64,000 bases of DNA from Nipponacmea schrenckii (Eukaryota; Mollusca; Gastropoda; Lottiidae), in contig JAUJPP010000005.1 of the NCBI GenBank assembly GCA_030562195.1, forward strand, positions 1,302,001 to 1,366,000, given 5' to 3'. The notes beneath the pieces were generated by a model that searched no databases, was not told the DNA's origin, and saw only the letters and a list, made by a program, of their open reading frames with translations. The number at the start of each line of letters is the position of its first letter. Positions within the stretch are counted from its first letter, which is position 1. The position numbers were made by a program, and so were the translations under genes. Shown piece after piece: positions 27,998 to 39,589 of the stretch.

Positions 27998-28125
27998 ATG
28001 AAATGAAAAGATGTTCACGTCCTACTCTTAGGCTCTTAGACAGACAGTGATGTGGAGTGGACAAGGAAGGAATTCGATTTTCAAACTGTCGCGGGGATCT
28101 TTAATATGCACAGCTCAGTCGTTCA
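27998..28125 (-). mobile_element. SINE fragment (tail half, degenerate)
   Basis: aatgaaatgaaaaga, cacgtcctactctt and gggatctttaatatgcacag match the SINE tail and centre; the head is missing. Confidence 0.55.
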
Positions 28126-29330
28126 GTACAGAATAAATCGGTCACGAACCCGCTTAATAGATGAACCTCTAAAGATTATTAGTTGTTCGACGTAACCAAA
28201 TAGGTGACGATCCAACTGATAAGAGCTACAGTCTACAGTCTGTCCGCGGCTACCGGTTGATATCGTATAGATTTCATCGTCAAATCCAGAAAAAAAATAG
28301 ATAGATCTCAATTAATTTGTCTAATTAATCGAGTCTAGACTATGTTTTTAAATAATTGATTTATATTAATGTTAATGTCTTTGGGTTTAATTATCAAGTC
28401 GCAGATTAATATGGTGATGCCTAGCCTACTCTCTCGATGTCGCGGTCGATTCCGGACGCCCTGAAGTGTTCGATCACTGTTTGAATGAGCTAGATTTTCA
28501 GGAATTTATACGAATTATACGAACTGTAGACGTCGGGTCGATGGTGGAATTTTGCATATAAAAAGGGTTTGAAATATTCTATACAAAAGAGAACAAACGC
28601 CTAGAATATTCCAAGATGAATTTCAAAATGGCTTGTTACAATGAAACTATCAACAGATGAAATAAAATTTCTCATTTAATGCTAGTCCACTGTCTTATGG
28701 ACAGAAACAGTGTCAGTGTAGCGTAGCGAAACCCCTTTCGTCTTGGATTTTGACTAATTTAATGCCACTCATTGATTACTGTATTGGAACTCTTCACAAA
28801 CAAGTTACATTTAGCCCCCTTTTTCCCGCGGTTGGAGTTTTGTGCAGAAGTGGCAGGTAAAAGATTGATGTATAGATAATAGTATATCACGCAAAGGTTA
28901 TTCCTACGTTTACATCATCGTATATCTACGTTTCAGGTCGTTGTTTAACTGCTGCAAGGAAAATATTGCCAATAATCATTACTTAAATAGATTGAAACTG
29001 AAAAAAGGGGTCTGGGATAAATGCGCATGAATGTATCAACAGTGTTGTTATATCCCTTACTAGACCGAGACAATGGAAATACCCAAGTTCCCCACCCCAT
29101 AAACCTAATAGAAATACGTAATGAAGTCCCCAAGGGCCAATAATTTATGACGAAGGAAGGGGGGAAATTCTCAATAAACCCCCACCATAAATCAAGTTAT
29201 TATTGCAAATAACATGTATATCTAAGGTAGACAACTCCATATTTCGAATGTAAGAATCAGACAACAACTAGTTGTTTATAATTTTACTTGAACAATAGTG
29301 TTTTTTTACACACTTTAAATAATAAACGTA
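28126..29330. other. Spacer, no gene seen
   Basis: Base composition rises in GC towards the gene cluster. No frame, splice pair or repeat that I can support. Confidence 0.4.
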
Positions 29331-29333
29331 ACT

Positions 29334-29339
29334 TTTATT
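29334..29339 (-). other. Candidate polyadenylation signal of the seven-exon gene
   Basis: AATAAA on the minus strand about 190 nt after the stop at 29530. Confidence 0.4.
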
Positions 29340-29529
29340 AGCTTGTTTACTCAAAAAATAAAACCCGGCTTCAGGTTAGTCTACAATTAAATGAAATGAA
29401 GTGGGTATTATGGACAATAAGTTCCAGTGGAAATAGTTAATAGTACCCTGTGTTCTTTAATTGAATTCCTGCACAATTATAACCCGAACAATTATTGTCC
29501 TTGCCCGTATAGGAATCGGATGGTTCGAG

Positions 29530-32500
29530 TTACACGATGGTTTCGTCGGCTGTTACGTTATTTGTTTGGACATTATTTGGTTGGACGTTCGTAATGATAT
29601 GTGTTTGAGGGAAGACGTCCGATTCGGACTCTTCTAATGCTGAATTCTCTTGGCTCATTTTCTCTTCCATCTTCTTCTTCTTCTTTCTGGATTTCTTCTT
29701 CTTGTGGTGCTTCTTCATCTGGCTCGTGTCCGACTCTTCTAAATTTGCTAGACCAGCCTCGTCCGAGTTCAAAAGGCCAATGCCGCTCTCGGTTGAGTTT
29801 AACGGTGGCAGTTCGTTATGTCTATGCTTGTCATTTAGGTAGGAATCCTCACTCACAGAAGGGTGACTTGGATTGTTGGTTATAGGAGAGATGTGCTTGT
29901 GTTCAAGATGTTTATTTTCTTGGTGATCTGTGTTGTCTCGCATCAAATTGTTTTCTCTGAAATATAGAATAATTGTTACATATACATGGGCTGATAACAT
30001 AGGTCGATACCAATTTATCGGTACGTTTTGCATATGATTGGATTCTTCTGGTCTGTGGTATAATTTTTTATTAAACCAACGTTATTAGCTATTTGTAATT
30101 CCCAAAAAACAACATGACAGATCGAGTCAGAGCGTTGCAGTTAGTGTTCAGAGCATGGAGAACTGCGTTTGAAGCAATAACAGCTGTGTACGGTAATAAT
30201 ACTCTTCAAACAGATTTCTTTTTTCTGTTTACGAAACAGACTTTTTTGGGGGTCTTACGACTGACGAAAATGAAATGAAATGAATGGAGTTTTACGTCTT
30301 ACTCTTCTTCACCTTATGGGCTAATGTGAAGATGGACAACGCCATGCAGTGTGCAATGAGGGAAATTTTGACACGATAGCAGCATTAGCCTACTCTTTTT
30401 GCGATTTACAACTGCAGTAGCTCACGGGGCCTCGGTTTATTGTCCTATCCGAACGACTAGTCGTTTTTTCCATGTTAGTCCCTTCTACCTGCATCACTGA
30501 CAAGGGGAAACCGAGCTGAAAAATCCGAAAGTTCATCTCGATCTTTGCCTGGACCTTCAGGTAAGCGAGCAATTGTCTTACTCACTGAGCCAACGCGGCT
30601 CCCTATACGACTGACTAGGACACCCAAGTAACAATTGTTTCTATAAACTTACGTATCTGAGTGTTGTTCTTTGAGTTTTGAGCGGTTACTGGTATTTTTA
30701 GACATCCGCATACTTTTCTTGGAGAATAATTTATTGCGTTCTTTCTCTTGATTATTACTGAAAAACAGTTGATACAACGATACAATTAAACATGTTACTG
30801 AGCCGTTAGGAGAGGTTAAGGCTTTAACTGCAAATTTCTAAATGTACATTGTATTTATCTTTCTTCGATGAAGGCTTCGTGTTCAATACCATGGAAACAC
30901 AATGTAGAAATGATACCAGGGCGTATAGGTTTCCTAAAGCCTTACCTCCATATGGTCAATGCTAGAGCTACCATAGCAATAACGACCAATACACCTACAG
31001 CAATGGGTATTATTACCCTGTTGGTCTTCTCATCGATTGGTATTCCATAAAACTCATCTCCAACATAGGTAACATACGTTCCCAGCTGATCCTCCAAAGA
31101 TGACTTGATATTCAGGAATATTTCTGTAATGATTACCCAGCACAGTTTGTATACATATATTCCTTTTAGATGATCATTATGAGTCGGTACCATCAAATTA
31201 TTATCTTTTATATTTCTGTTTACTAACTGAACTAACAGCACTTTGAAATGTATAGTTCTAGCTCTATGACCTAGGCCCGTGTTTTTTGAAAGAATACTAT
31301 TCGCAGTCATTCGACTGATTAAGTCTTACAATGGACTCTAATTATGTTCGGGTCTGTTATTTTTATTTCGTAAAACGAGGTTATTGTTTCGGATGAAGGA
31401 CGATGTACGTATCGGAGGGTCTAGTATAAAATAGTGACCCACCTTTAGTAGCCTCAGTACTGAGCATAGTCCCAGACTCTTCCATCGAGAAGTTGCTTAA
31501 GATATAGAATCTAACGACCAAATCTACATCTTCTAATGGATAACCATCTAGTACCACTACATCGGATCTCTGAAAACTGGGAATTCATTCCTAATTATGA
31601 TACATGTACCTTGGAACTGTTCAGGGCACAGCTAACCGATGTACCAGGATCAAGCTTGGATAGTATTTCGAACGCGAACCTGTGAAAGGCTCTTGAAGTT
31701 ATGTGATGAGGCTGCATTCAGTGTGTGTTCATGACGTGCATTCTCTATGAGATCAATCAAGAGAGAGAAATCGGGCGTACGAACCTGGATGTTTCATTCC
31801 AATATGGTAGACTGCATTGTGCTGGTGACGAATAGCAATACGAATTCGCTTCTGTGATAATCAAGTCTTGTAATTTGGTCACATGGTCATGCTCGAACCA
31901 CTGAAAATAAAATATAGGCCTAATTTTGGCACGAAGTGAGTCAGGATGCTAGAAGAGAGCTGTGCCGTCTTTATAAGTTGTTTCCCTGACACTGAAATGA
32001 AATGCCTTGGAAATGCTGAAAAAACATGCGAGATACTCAATGGAGCTTAGTTGGTATAGCAAAAATGAAATGAATTGAGTTTTACGTCCTACTTTTCTGC
32101 ACCTTATGTGCTAATGAAGACGGGCAACGCCATGCAGTGTGCTATGAGGGAAATTTTTGCTAGGAAAGCGGCATTAGCCTACTCTTTGCGATTTCAAAAC
32201 GAGTTTGTACCATCCGAACGACTAGACGCTATTTCCACGTCAGTCCCTCCGACCTGCATCACTGACAAGGGGAAACCGGGATGAAAAATCCGAAGGTTAA
32301 TCTCGACAGGAATCTCCAGGTAAGTGGCCAACCGTCTAACCCATTGAGCCACCACGGCTACCTTGGTATACCAAGACCGTCATCGACTGGATTCAAGTTG
32401 GAGAAAGAAAATACGTACGTCAGCGACTGTTGTTTGGTATAACTTGAATTCTTGTCCTTCACCACTGCTTTCTGTTGGAAAGACCAAAAATATTAAATTT

Positions 32501-33549
32501 GAACGTCAAAAGCAACAACAATATTGAGTTCTTTCATCTTGAATAAAGATATTATGTAATGGCCGCACTGTTAAGTTCTATGTGTGCTGATCCATGGCAG
32601 TCTTTTTCATTCTAATTATCAACATGCACATATTTAAAGGGTATACTGTGTCTTAGAATAAAAATTACATTTGAAAATTTTAAATGAGAGCTCTATTCAT
32701 CAGTAAATACACCTGCTGCCTTAAATAACATAAAAAAATAAATATCCAAAAAAACTAAGTAATTATCCATAAAGATGCATTTGAATTTGATTATTGAAAA
32801 GGCTTAATAAATTGATTAAGCGTTTTTAAAAAATTGCTTAGTTTTATGAGTTTTCCAGATTTTAAGAGATTCTGTTACTTTATGACATCAGGTAAGTTCA
32901 CTGATGAATATATACTCATATTGACCATTCTTGAGAACTAACATTTTATTTTCATGCTAAGAAGCAGTATCCCTTTAATAAAGCTTTCTAGATTATGAAA
33001 GTTTGTCATTATTGGCCAACGTATAGTGGAATATTGTTCTATTTGAAACTCTGATTTCTATTGCATGTCGATTCCGCTGGAGTTGATCATGTTTGCCTTT
33101 TAATTAAAGGTTTATGAATATTTGATACATAGATCTATATCTTGGTACACTTATATATGTCTTCCAATTCACCGCAATACGAGGATGTATAGAAGTAAGA
33201 GTAGATAACAAAGTGATGGTTTGAATAATAGTGGACAAAGGCCCTAGACCAAAACTATGGCATGAAACGAACCCGTCTCGAAGATCCGAACGTAAATATC
33301 CTCCCAGCTGATCATACCTCAGCTCCTGAATATGACCCAATACCCGAGAGTAACAGTAGTGTCATTATTCACTTGCACAGTTCCAGTTTGAAACACCTGT
33401 TACCTCTCTGTGAAATGGATTATCAACCACTTCCAGAGAGTCCACATACCCAAAAAATTCAGTTTTCTATAAAATTAATTTAAAATAAACTTACCATGAA
33501 ACGTAATAGAGGCGATTAAAAGAATAAAAGCGAGCGCCGACATCTTCAT
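29530..33549 (-). CDS. Seven-exon single-pass (type I) membrane protein, unrecognised family
   Basis: Seven exons join in frame with GT/AG sites: 33495-33549, 32419-32471, 31785-31900, 31443-31567, 30946-31123, 30653-30757 and 29530-29956 (stop TAA). The product is 352 aa. Residues 1-18 (MKMSALAFILLIASITFH) look like a signal peptide. The ectodomain runs to about residue 152, with two close cysteines (58, 65) and N-glycosylation sites at 71 (NET) and 100 (NFS). A hydrophobic helix spans 153-175 (starts VIIPIAVGVLVVIAM). The cytoplasmic tail of about 177 residues is polar, with a lysine block at 292-306 (KKHHKKKKSRKKKKK) and acidic/Ser-rich flanks. The region around 78-150 could be a membrane-proximal SEA-like fold, but no cleavage motif is seen. 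I do not recognise the family. Two SINEs and one MITE lie in its introns. It is the last of three co-oriented genes. Phase agreement at all six junctions makes the model strong although no transcript was seen. Confidence 0.75.
30266..30605 (-). mobile_element. tRNA-derived SINE with 10-bp target duplication
   Basis: Inserted in the last intron of the seven-exon gene. The direct repeat tacgactgac flanks it at 30256-30265 and 30606-30615. Order on the minus strand is head (GGGAGCCGCGTTGGCTCAGT), body, then tail with ATTTC repeats. About 340 bp. Confidence 0.9.
31298..31410. repeat. Dispersed repeat family C, partial copy
   Basis: tcattcgactgatta, aatggactctaattatgttc and gggtctgttattt match 45880-45940 and 15775-15830. 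It lies in an intron of the seven-exon gene. Confidence 0.55.
32059..32362 (-). mobile_element. tRNA-derived SINE with 8-bp target duplication
   Basis: Direct repeat ttggtata at 32051-32058 and 32363-32370. It lies in the second intron of the seven-exon gene. It lacks part of the centre (the ggatctttaacgtgcacag block) compared with other copies. Confidence 0.85.
32634..32978 (-). mobile_element. TTAA-flanked MITE, copy 6
   Basis: TTAAAGGGTATACTGTGTCT at the left and cagtatccctttaa at the right, inside the first intron of the seven-exon gene. Confidence 0.8.
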
Positions 33550-33892
33550 CTTAATCCCCGATCATCCTAATCCGACATCAAAGGATGTGCCGACTGATGT
33601 AACGGAAGGATTACCGTTATTAAAACAAAGCCTATAGTAATAATAAGGATACGGTATATAGACACAAACCCAAACAAATAACTCCTTGTTGCTGGGCGAT
33701 GGTGTATTGACACTTGGGCGTGACTTAAGGCATTGATTTCATTGCATATGAAAAATATATTATGTACCACAGGCGTTAATAATTAGCTGGATAGCTTCTA
33801 TGGAGTATATCACGGCACCTTATCGTGGTAGACCTTACCTATGATTGAGTAGTCTTTTTGTAACTAGTGGGTAGAAAGAAAAGAACTATATT

Positions 33893-34010
33893 TTACAAGG
33901 ATAACTCAGGTTCACACGTCCGCCGTGACAGGGATCCTTTCTACCAGTTGGCATTGATCTTTCTTAGATTATCCGTACCCATTTACGGCTGGGTGGACTG
34001 GAATTATGAG
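33893..34010. repeat. Dispersed repeat family D, copy 1
   Basis: tacaaggataactcaggttc, gtccgccgtgacagggatcc and cccatttacggctgggtgga are shared with 34745-34905 and 54184-54325. It is non-coding and of unknown class. Confidence 0.65.
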
Positions 34011-34097
34011 TCTAGATAGTGGACTAAGTAGCGCCCCGTTCATACATTTCTCTTCCCTACCCCAGTCTCGTGGAAACAAATCAAATACAAAATATGT

Positions 34098-34103
34098 TTT
34101 ATT
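34098..34103 (-). other. Candidate polyadenylation signal of claudin-like copy 1
   Basis: AATAAA on the minus strand about 210 nt after the stop at 34312. Confidence 0.4.
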
Positions 34104-34311
34104 GACGTAAAAATATACAATTTAAAAACATAAAATTGGAGACAGATGTAGAAAATGAACACACGATGATCGTCAGTTTGGCTTTATTGGAATTTGTCAA
34201 TCTTGCCCGCATTTCAATCGTATACGAACCAAAATGCCTCTCAATTCAACATTATTCGTCACCATGTCTTGTGATTGGACCCGGAAGAAACATAGACGCA
34301 AAGATCGATCT

Positions 34312-35895
34312 TCATAAATTCACAGGTGCTTCCAGATAAACGTTTCTAGCAAAATGATCTGTTTCTTTATGTAGGCATCCTAAACACATCCGGGTACTGG
34401 AAAACACACACAGACAGCCGCTTACAACACTGACAATGAGGCTCCAGCCAATGGTGGCAAGTTCGTTCTGTTGATAGCCGTAAAAACCAGCACCAAGTAA
34501 AACCATAAAACCTGAAGAAAAAATCAAGGCATTAAAATCCTGCACAAAAAAACCTAACCAATAATACCAGAGCCTTCGAAACCGCTGATGAAAGTGATGC
34601 TATTTGAAAACCTGAATCAGTGTCACAAAGAATAGGAAATTACGTCCAAACATCGCCAACATCGATAAATAAGAAGAATCACAATTAAAGATTGTAACCC
34701 TGAAGACAAAACGATTCTCTTATAAGTAAAAAGAAAAAGAAACAACTAAATTTTACAAGGATAACAACTTAGGTTCACAAGTCCGCTGTGACAGGGATCT
34801 TTTCTACCAGCTGGTCCTTGGCCAAACCTCTTGGCATTGATCTTTCCAGGATTATCCGTACCCATTTACAGCTGGGTTGACTGGAATTGTGAGTGGAGAT
34901 GATTTATTGAAGGTCATCGGACACACAATGGTGTTAAGAAAGTAAACTTACCCGCAGTAAGACAGGAGAAGCCGGCTGGAGTAGCACAGTTTGTGTTTGT
35001 TTTAAGGGAAGCTAGTAACATGAAGATACCGGAGAGAATGGTTAATGGTAAAGCTACACATATCACAATCTGTACACACCTCAACCAGTCTGAAACACAA
35101 ACAGAATTATTCAACAGACGCTTGCTCACTAGCTTGAGGAACCAGGGTTCAATCCTAGCAAAGGTTGAGATGATCTTTCGGATTTTTCAGCCCGGGTTTT
35201 CCCCTTGTCAGTGATGCAGACAGGAGGGACTGACATAGAAAAAGTATCTAGTCGTTCGAATGAGACAATAAACCGAGGCTGTGCACGTTAAAGATCCCTG
35301 GACAATTGGAAAAGAAGGCCAATGCCGCTGTCCTGTCAAAATATCCCCCATTCGAACTGCAGGACGTTGGACGTCTTCATTAGCCCAGAATGTGCAGACG
35401 AGTAGGACGTAAAACTCCATTCATTTCATTTTTCTGGTAGTTATGTGTATGTATTGAATATTACCAGTCTCTGATAGATATTCGACAATCATCTCCATAC
35501 CTTTGAAGATGCAGAAACTTTTGTTCAGTCTGAGTTTCTACATTGTAGCCTTTGACACTACGGAAAAAAAAAGAAAACAAGAGAATGACTTCAACTGAAT
35601 TAAGGAAAGAATTAAATGAATACTTACGTGGAGGATCGCCATATTCAAACACACCAACACATTTATCAAAGATGCAGTTCTCCCAAAGACCTGAGTGGCC
35701 CAAGGGTCTGGTGGCCCAATAAGGCGTCGCAATGCCAACGCATTGGCCAATCAGAGCCAACAGAAGGATGTAACATTCGATCCAGACTTGGCGTGCCCGG
35801 TCCAGAGTTCGAGATACAACAGAAGGGAATACCAGAATCTCTCTCCTTTCGCTGGTGCTGAGTTGGATTTTTATTGTATCGACTTTGAGCTTCAT
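34312..35895 (-). CDS. Claudin/PMP22-like four-helix membrane protein (copy 1)
   Basis: Three exons, 35628-35895, 34952-35089 and 34312-34511 (stop TGA), both introns in phase 1, give 201 aa. The claudin-family signature is visible in the first extracellular loop: a Trp-ending first helix (ATPYW) followed by GLWENCIFDKC, i.e. GLW-x2-C-x4-C. Four hydrophobic segments fit: about 38-60, 91-115, 130-153 and 159-179. The C-terminus has Cys-rich SSTRMCLGCLHKETDH then a polar end. The start at 35895 was chosen because a 3' splice site (tttgcag) lies 4 nt before it, suggesting a 5'UTR exon upstream; an in-frame ATG 20 codons earlier is possible. The N-terminal tail before helix 1 (about 37 aa) is longer than in typical claudins and the C-C spacing shorter. 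Claudins and PMP22 relatives build junctions or septate-junction-like contacts; the exact role here is unknown. Intron 1 holds a SINE. Confidence 0.8.
34745..34905. repeat. Dispersed repeat family D, copy 2
   Basis: A longer copy of the same family, with the middle segment ggtccttggccaaacctctt kept. It lies in intron 2 of claudin-like copy 1. Confidence 0.65.
35112..35433 (+). mobile_element. tRNA-derived SINE in intron 1 of claudin-like copy 1
   Basis: B-box gggttcaatcc near the left, then the shared centre, ending ggacgtaaaactccattcat plus ttcattt. The first bases of the head are missing or diverged. It is antisense to the host gene. Confidence 0.8.
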
Positions 35896-35899
35896 TTTC

Positions 35900-37130
35900 C
35901 TGCAAACAGAACATAATGTTTGAACTAAATTAACCGAACACCAATCCTGTCCCATGGAAGTTGGTATAGAACATTTACAGTAGGTCTATGTATACACCTC
36001 TGGTTCTATTATAAACCCGCCATCTTGAATAACCCTTAAGGCGCATATCAGTAGTAGAGTAGAACGTAAATCTCCATATCGTTTCATTTCTGTTATAAAC
36101 CCACACGTGAGCACTATGTTTTACCGTAAACAAAGTTATAAGATACACCCAATACAGACTAAGACTAATCCTGTTGATTGAAGTATATACTATACACCGA
36201 TAGAGTAAATGCGTTCATTCTAACCCGGATGATCACAACAAAGCTTAGCTTGCTATATCTGGCTCAATTCCTGAAAGTTCGGTCTAGATTATCGTCACAA
36301 ATGGATGAACCAATTTCAACTTTCAAGGGAAGTAACTCATGCTAGATATTTTGAACGACAGTTCGTAATCGTTGTTTGTAATCGAAAATGAAAAGAACCG
36401 GAATTTTACGTTTTACTCTTCTAAACCTGTCCGAGCTAATAAGTAAGGATAAACGCCTGCAGTGTGCAATTAGGGAAGTTTTAGCTGGACAGTGGCATAA
36501 GCCTACTATTATCGTTTCCCAACTGTGTTAGTATTTTAAACGTGCAGTCCAAGATGTTGTGTAGGCCTATTAATATATCTAGACGACATCTTTCCTTCTG
36601 AACAAATAGTGTGTTGAGAAATTAAGAACTTATTGGAATAAAATGAGGAATTAGGATCACTTACCAAGATAACTTCAAATCACAGCCAGGAAGAAATTTG
36701 TATCTGCTTGTGAATGGCTCGGGGTCAAACAACTGCAGTGTGGTGATTGGGTTGACCACTGTTTAAATCTAGTAATTGTTTTCATAGGCAACATTTACTC
36801 ACCAACGCTGAGCTTATGTCAGGATATGTTTGATTGAAACTACTTTCAATCCGGACTACGTCGCGTTAGAAATCTACAGTGTATGATTGGATGCTGTTAA
36901 CAGTCGACCAATGAAAACCTCTGAATGTTGAACCATTAATGGTGTTATAATGGTAAGTCGAGTGACAACTTTCAGTTTTTAAGTTTGATTATTTTGTTCT
37001 GTTCATTATCCCAAGCAATGATTGGATGATATAAATAGCTAACCAATTAAAACGATAGAATATAAGTTATTATATATACATTGCTTCGGAATGGGATTTA
37101 GGATTACATATAAAATATCCAAGATGGACG
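35900..37130. other. Region between the claudin-like genes
   Basis: Presumed upstream region of copy 1 and downstream region of copy 2. A diverged SINE fragment lies at 36388-36560 (aattttacgttttactcttc, tgcagtgtgcaattaggga). No other gene is seen. Confidence 0.45.
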
Positions 37131-37227
37131 ATATTTTTCGTTTATTTTGAACATTTTCATCTGTATTTTACACCACTATAGCCAACACTCTTTGGGTTCC
37201 ATTAAAAAATAAAACGGGATTCATAAA

Positions 37228-37233
37228 TTTATT
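37228..37233 (-). other. Candidate polyadenylation signal of claudin-like copy 2
   Basis: AATAAA on the minus strand about 145 nt after the stop at 37379; a second match lies near 37141-37146. Confidence 0.4.
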
Positions 37234-37378
37234 AACAAATATGACAAACATGTGAATTCCAAGATGGCGATTTATATCACGGCCATTTTGAATATTCATA
37301 ACGAATTGTTTTCTCGAGTGAAACAGGCGTGTTCCATTGTTTACAGTAAGTTGCATTGGTGCCATGTTTTACAAGACG

Positions 37379-38850
37379 TTAATGAAAAGAGCTTCGGTAT
37401 TCCAAAAACAGTAAAGGTGCTCCAGCAAGAGTAAGTAGACATCCAACGACGGTCAAATAGAAGGAGTAACCAAGAGATACGGTAATTGTAAACAAATCTG
37501 CTCTTTTCATGATTTCGGCTGCGTACACAATACAGCCTATTAATCCAATTAGACCTGAAATAAGACGAAACGAAGTATGGTGAATTGTGGTGTTCTTTTA
37601 AGATCCTTATGAAATCTGAGAAATACAACTCTTAAATTATATACAAACATCGTTTTAAATAAGGGACCACAATGTTATGGTATACTACACCTGAGTTGTA
37701 TTACACACGTTTCAACAATTTACATTGTCATCACCAGTTTATATAGTTAACTACTCATGAGTTTACTGGACTTGAATTGACACGGTAATGGACTTGGATA
37801 GACCTGGAAATGGACTTGGATGGACCCGGTAATGGACTTGGATAGACCCGGTAATGGACTTGGATAGATTTGGTTATGGACTTGGATAGACCCGGTAATG
37901 GACTTGGATAGACTTGGTAATGGACTTGGATAGACCTGGTAATGGACTTGGATAGACCTGGTAATGGACTTGGATAGACCTGGTAATGGACTTGGATAGA
38001 CCTGGTAATGGACTTGGATAGACATGGTAATGGACTTGGATAGACTTGGTAATGGAATTGGATAGACCCGGTAACGGACTTGGATAGATTTGGTAATGGA
38101 CTTGGATAGATTTGGTAATGAACTTGGATGGACTTGGTAATGGACTTGAATAGATTTGGTAATGGACTTGGATAGACCTGGTAATGGACTTAGATAGACC
38201 CGGTAATGGACTTGGCTAGAACTGGCAATGGACTTGGAGAGACCTTGTAATGGACTTACCTCCAATCAGTATAGCTATGGCACCAAAGATCAGTCTTTCT
38301 TTAAACCTACGTCTGAGGTATATCAGACTTTGGAAGGAACCAACCGACAAAAATATAAGGGCAATACATTCCAGGGCCCGTACTGCTATATACCAACCTG
38401 AAATAAAACATAATTGGAGAGTAGGACGTAAAACTCCATTCATTTCATTTCATTTGAAATAAAACATAATTGGAGTGAAGTTGTACGCACTATACTCTTC
38501 TGAATGGGCTATTTGTTTCACTTCCTCACCCAATGGAGAACGAATCCGGAACCTTCAGTCAGTGAAGCTAGCTGGTTTAACAGCCCTTTTACATATACCC
38601 GTATCACTTTTAAAAATATAACTCCAACGTATGATTTGTACTTACTGTCGACAGGATCGAAATATATGCAGTAAAAGATGGAATCACAGGCGACCCACAG
38701 TCCCATATGACCATGGTCTGTAGCACTGGAGAAGGAATACCATGTATTGGTCACGAATCCAACTATGAAGATGATTTTTCCCAGCCATATTAATGGCGCC
38801 ATGATTCGCGCCCTCGAAGATAAAGGCGTGTACGGAACTGCTTGCATCAT
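37379..38850 (-). CDS. Claudin/PMP22-like four-helix membrane protein (copy 2)
   Basis: Exons 38646-38850, 38260-38397 and 37379-37554 (stop TAA) join with two phase-1 introns to give 172 aa. The first helix (about residues 19-40, IWLGKIIFIVGFV) leads into an extracellular loop with GLWVACDSIFYC, the claudin GLW-C-C signature. Further helices are at about 70-95 (ending SVGSFQSLIYL), 103-124 and 138-165 (including YLTVVGCLLTLAGAPLLFL). The middle exon is 138 nt, exactly as in copy 1, and phases match, so the two are paralogues. The last exon has no ATG of its own and is easy to miss. A 3' splice site (atttcag) lies 7 nt before the ATG, so a 5'UTR exon probably exists; one candidate ends near 39082 with a gtaagt donor. 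Intron 2 is largely a 22-bp minisatellite running to within a few bases of the exon 2 donor. Function by family: cell-contact or barrier membrane protein. Confidence 0.8.
37765..38258. repeat. 22-bp minisatellite in intron 2 of claudin-like copy 2
   Basis: About 22 copies of gacttggatagacctggtaa plus tg. The minus strand is open as a 66-nt (three-unit) super-repeat, which yields a long chance frame. The last unit merges into the exon 2 donor (tggacttacc). Confidence 0.95.
38415..38457 (+). mobile_element. SINE tail fragment
   Basis: gagtaggacgtaaaactcca then ttcatttcatttcattt; only the last about 40 bp of the SINE. It lies in intron 1 of claudin-like copy 2. Confidence 0.6.
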
Positions 38851-39589
38851 TTTGATTCTGAAATTAAGGCAGTTTAAAAGGCTTTTAGAATTTCAGGGAA
38901 CACTATTTTCTGAACTATGTTTTTGTATAATGTAGAGGTACATAATTTTTCTTTTCGTCTTCATTTTGGGTTAATTACTGATGTTTAAAAATAAATATCG
39001 CTTTCAATAAATCGATAAACACGCTCTTTGAAAAAAGGGAAAGTTATGTGGCTAAGTATAACAAATACACTTTGAACTTACGTTTTTGAGTTACGTTGCG
39101 TTGCACTGTGTTGTAGTCCAAAGTGATGAATCCTAATTTAATAAACCCCCGACGATATGTGGGTGGTTATTGGTGGTTATATTTTGATTTATATTGGTAT
39201 ATCTAAACTCGTTATCTATTGGTATACATTTACCTGATTCTTCGTCAGCCCAAATCCCAGTATCAGTATCTGGTGACCGTGATGGCTGAAATCAGTCCGA
39301 ATTTAAAGCACCCTTACCAAGTAATTTCAAATATCAGAAATATTTGATAAAACTATCGGTCAGATTTGTGACTTACACCAACCAATAAGGCCAGATTAAA
39401 AGTGCGATTCTCCACAATTTTTAAAGAAACAAGAGAAGGGTTGAATCGATCGTTGAGTTTTGTATACTTGTATTTTTGTATATGGTGACAGGTTTTGTAT
39501 ATTTTTGTACTGTGAACGATCGTTTTAATTTTTTTTTGTAAATGAATGTTCTGATATTTTTTGTAGCTGGGAATAGTTGAACGATTATT

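Noticed and set aside
35501..35557. A 57-nt candidate exon (ttccgtag acceptor, gtatgg donor) inside intron 1 of claudin-like copy 1
   Set aside because: Its only phase-compatible frame has a TAG stop, and exon 1 joins the next exon directly in phase, as in copy 2.
37747..38265. 172-aa repetitive open frame on the minus strand
   Set aside because: It is the 22-bp minisatellite in an intron; three units make 66 nt, which keeps the frame open.
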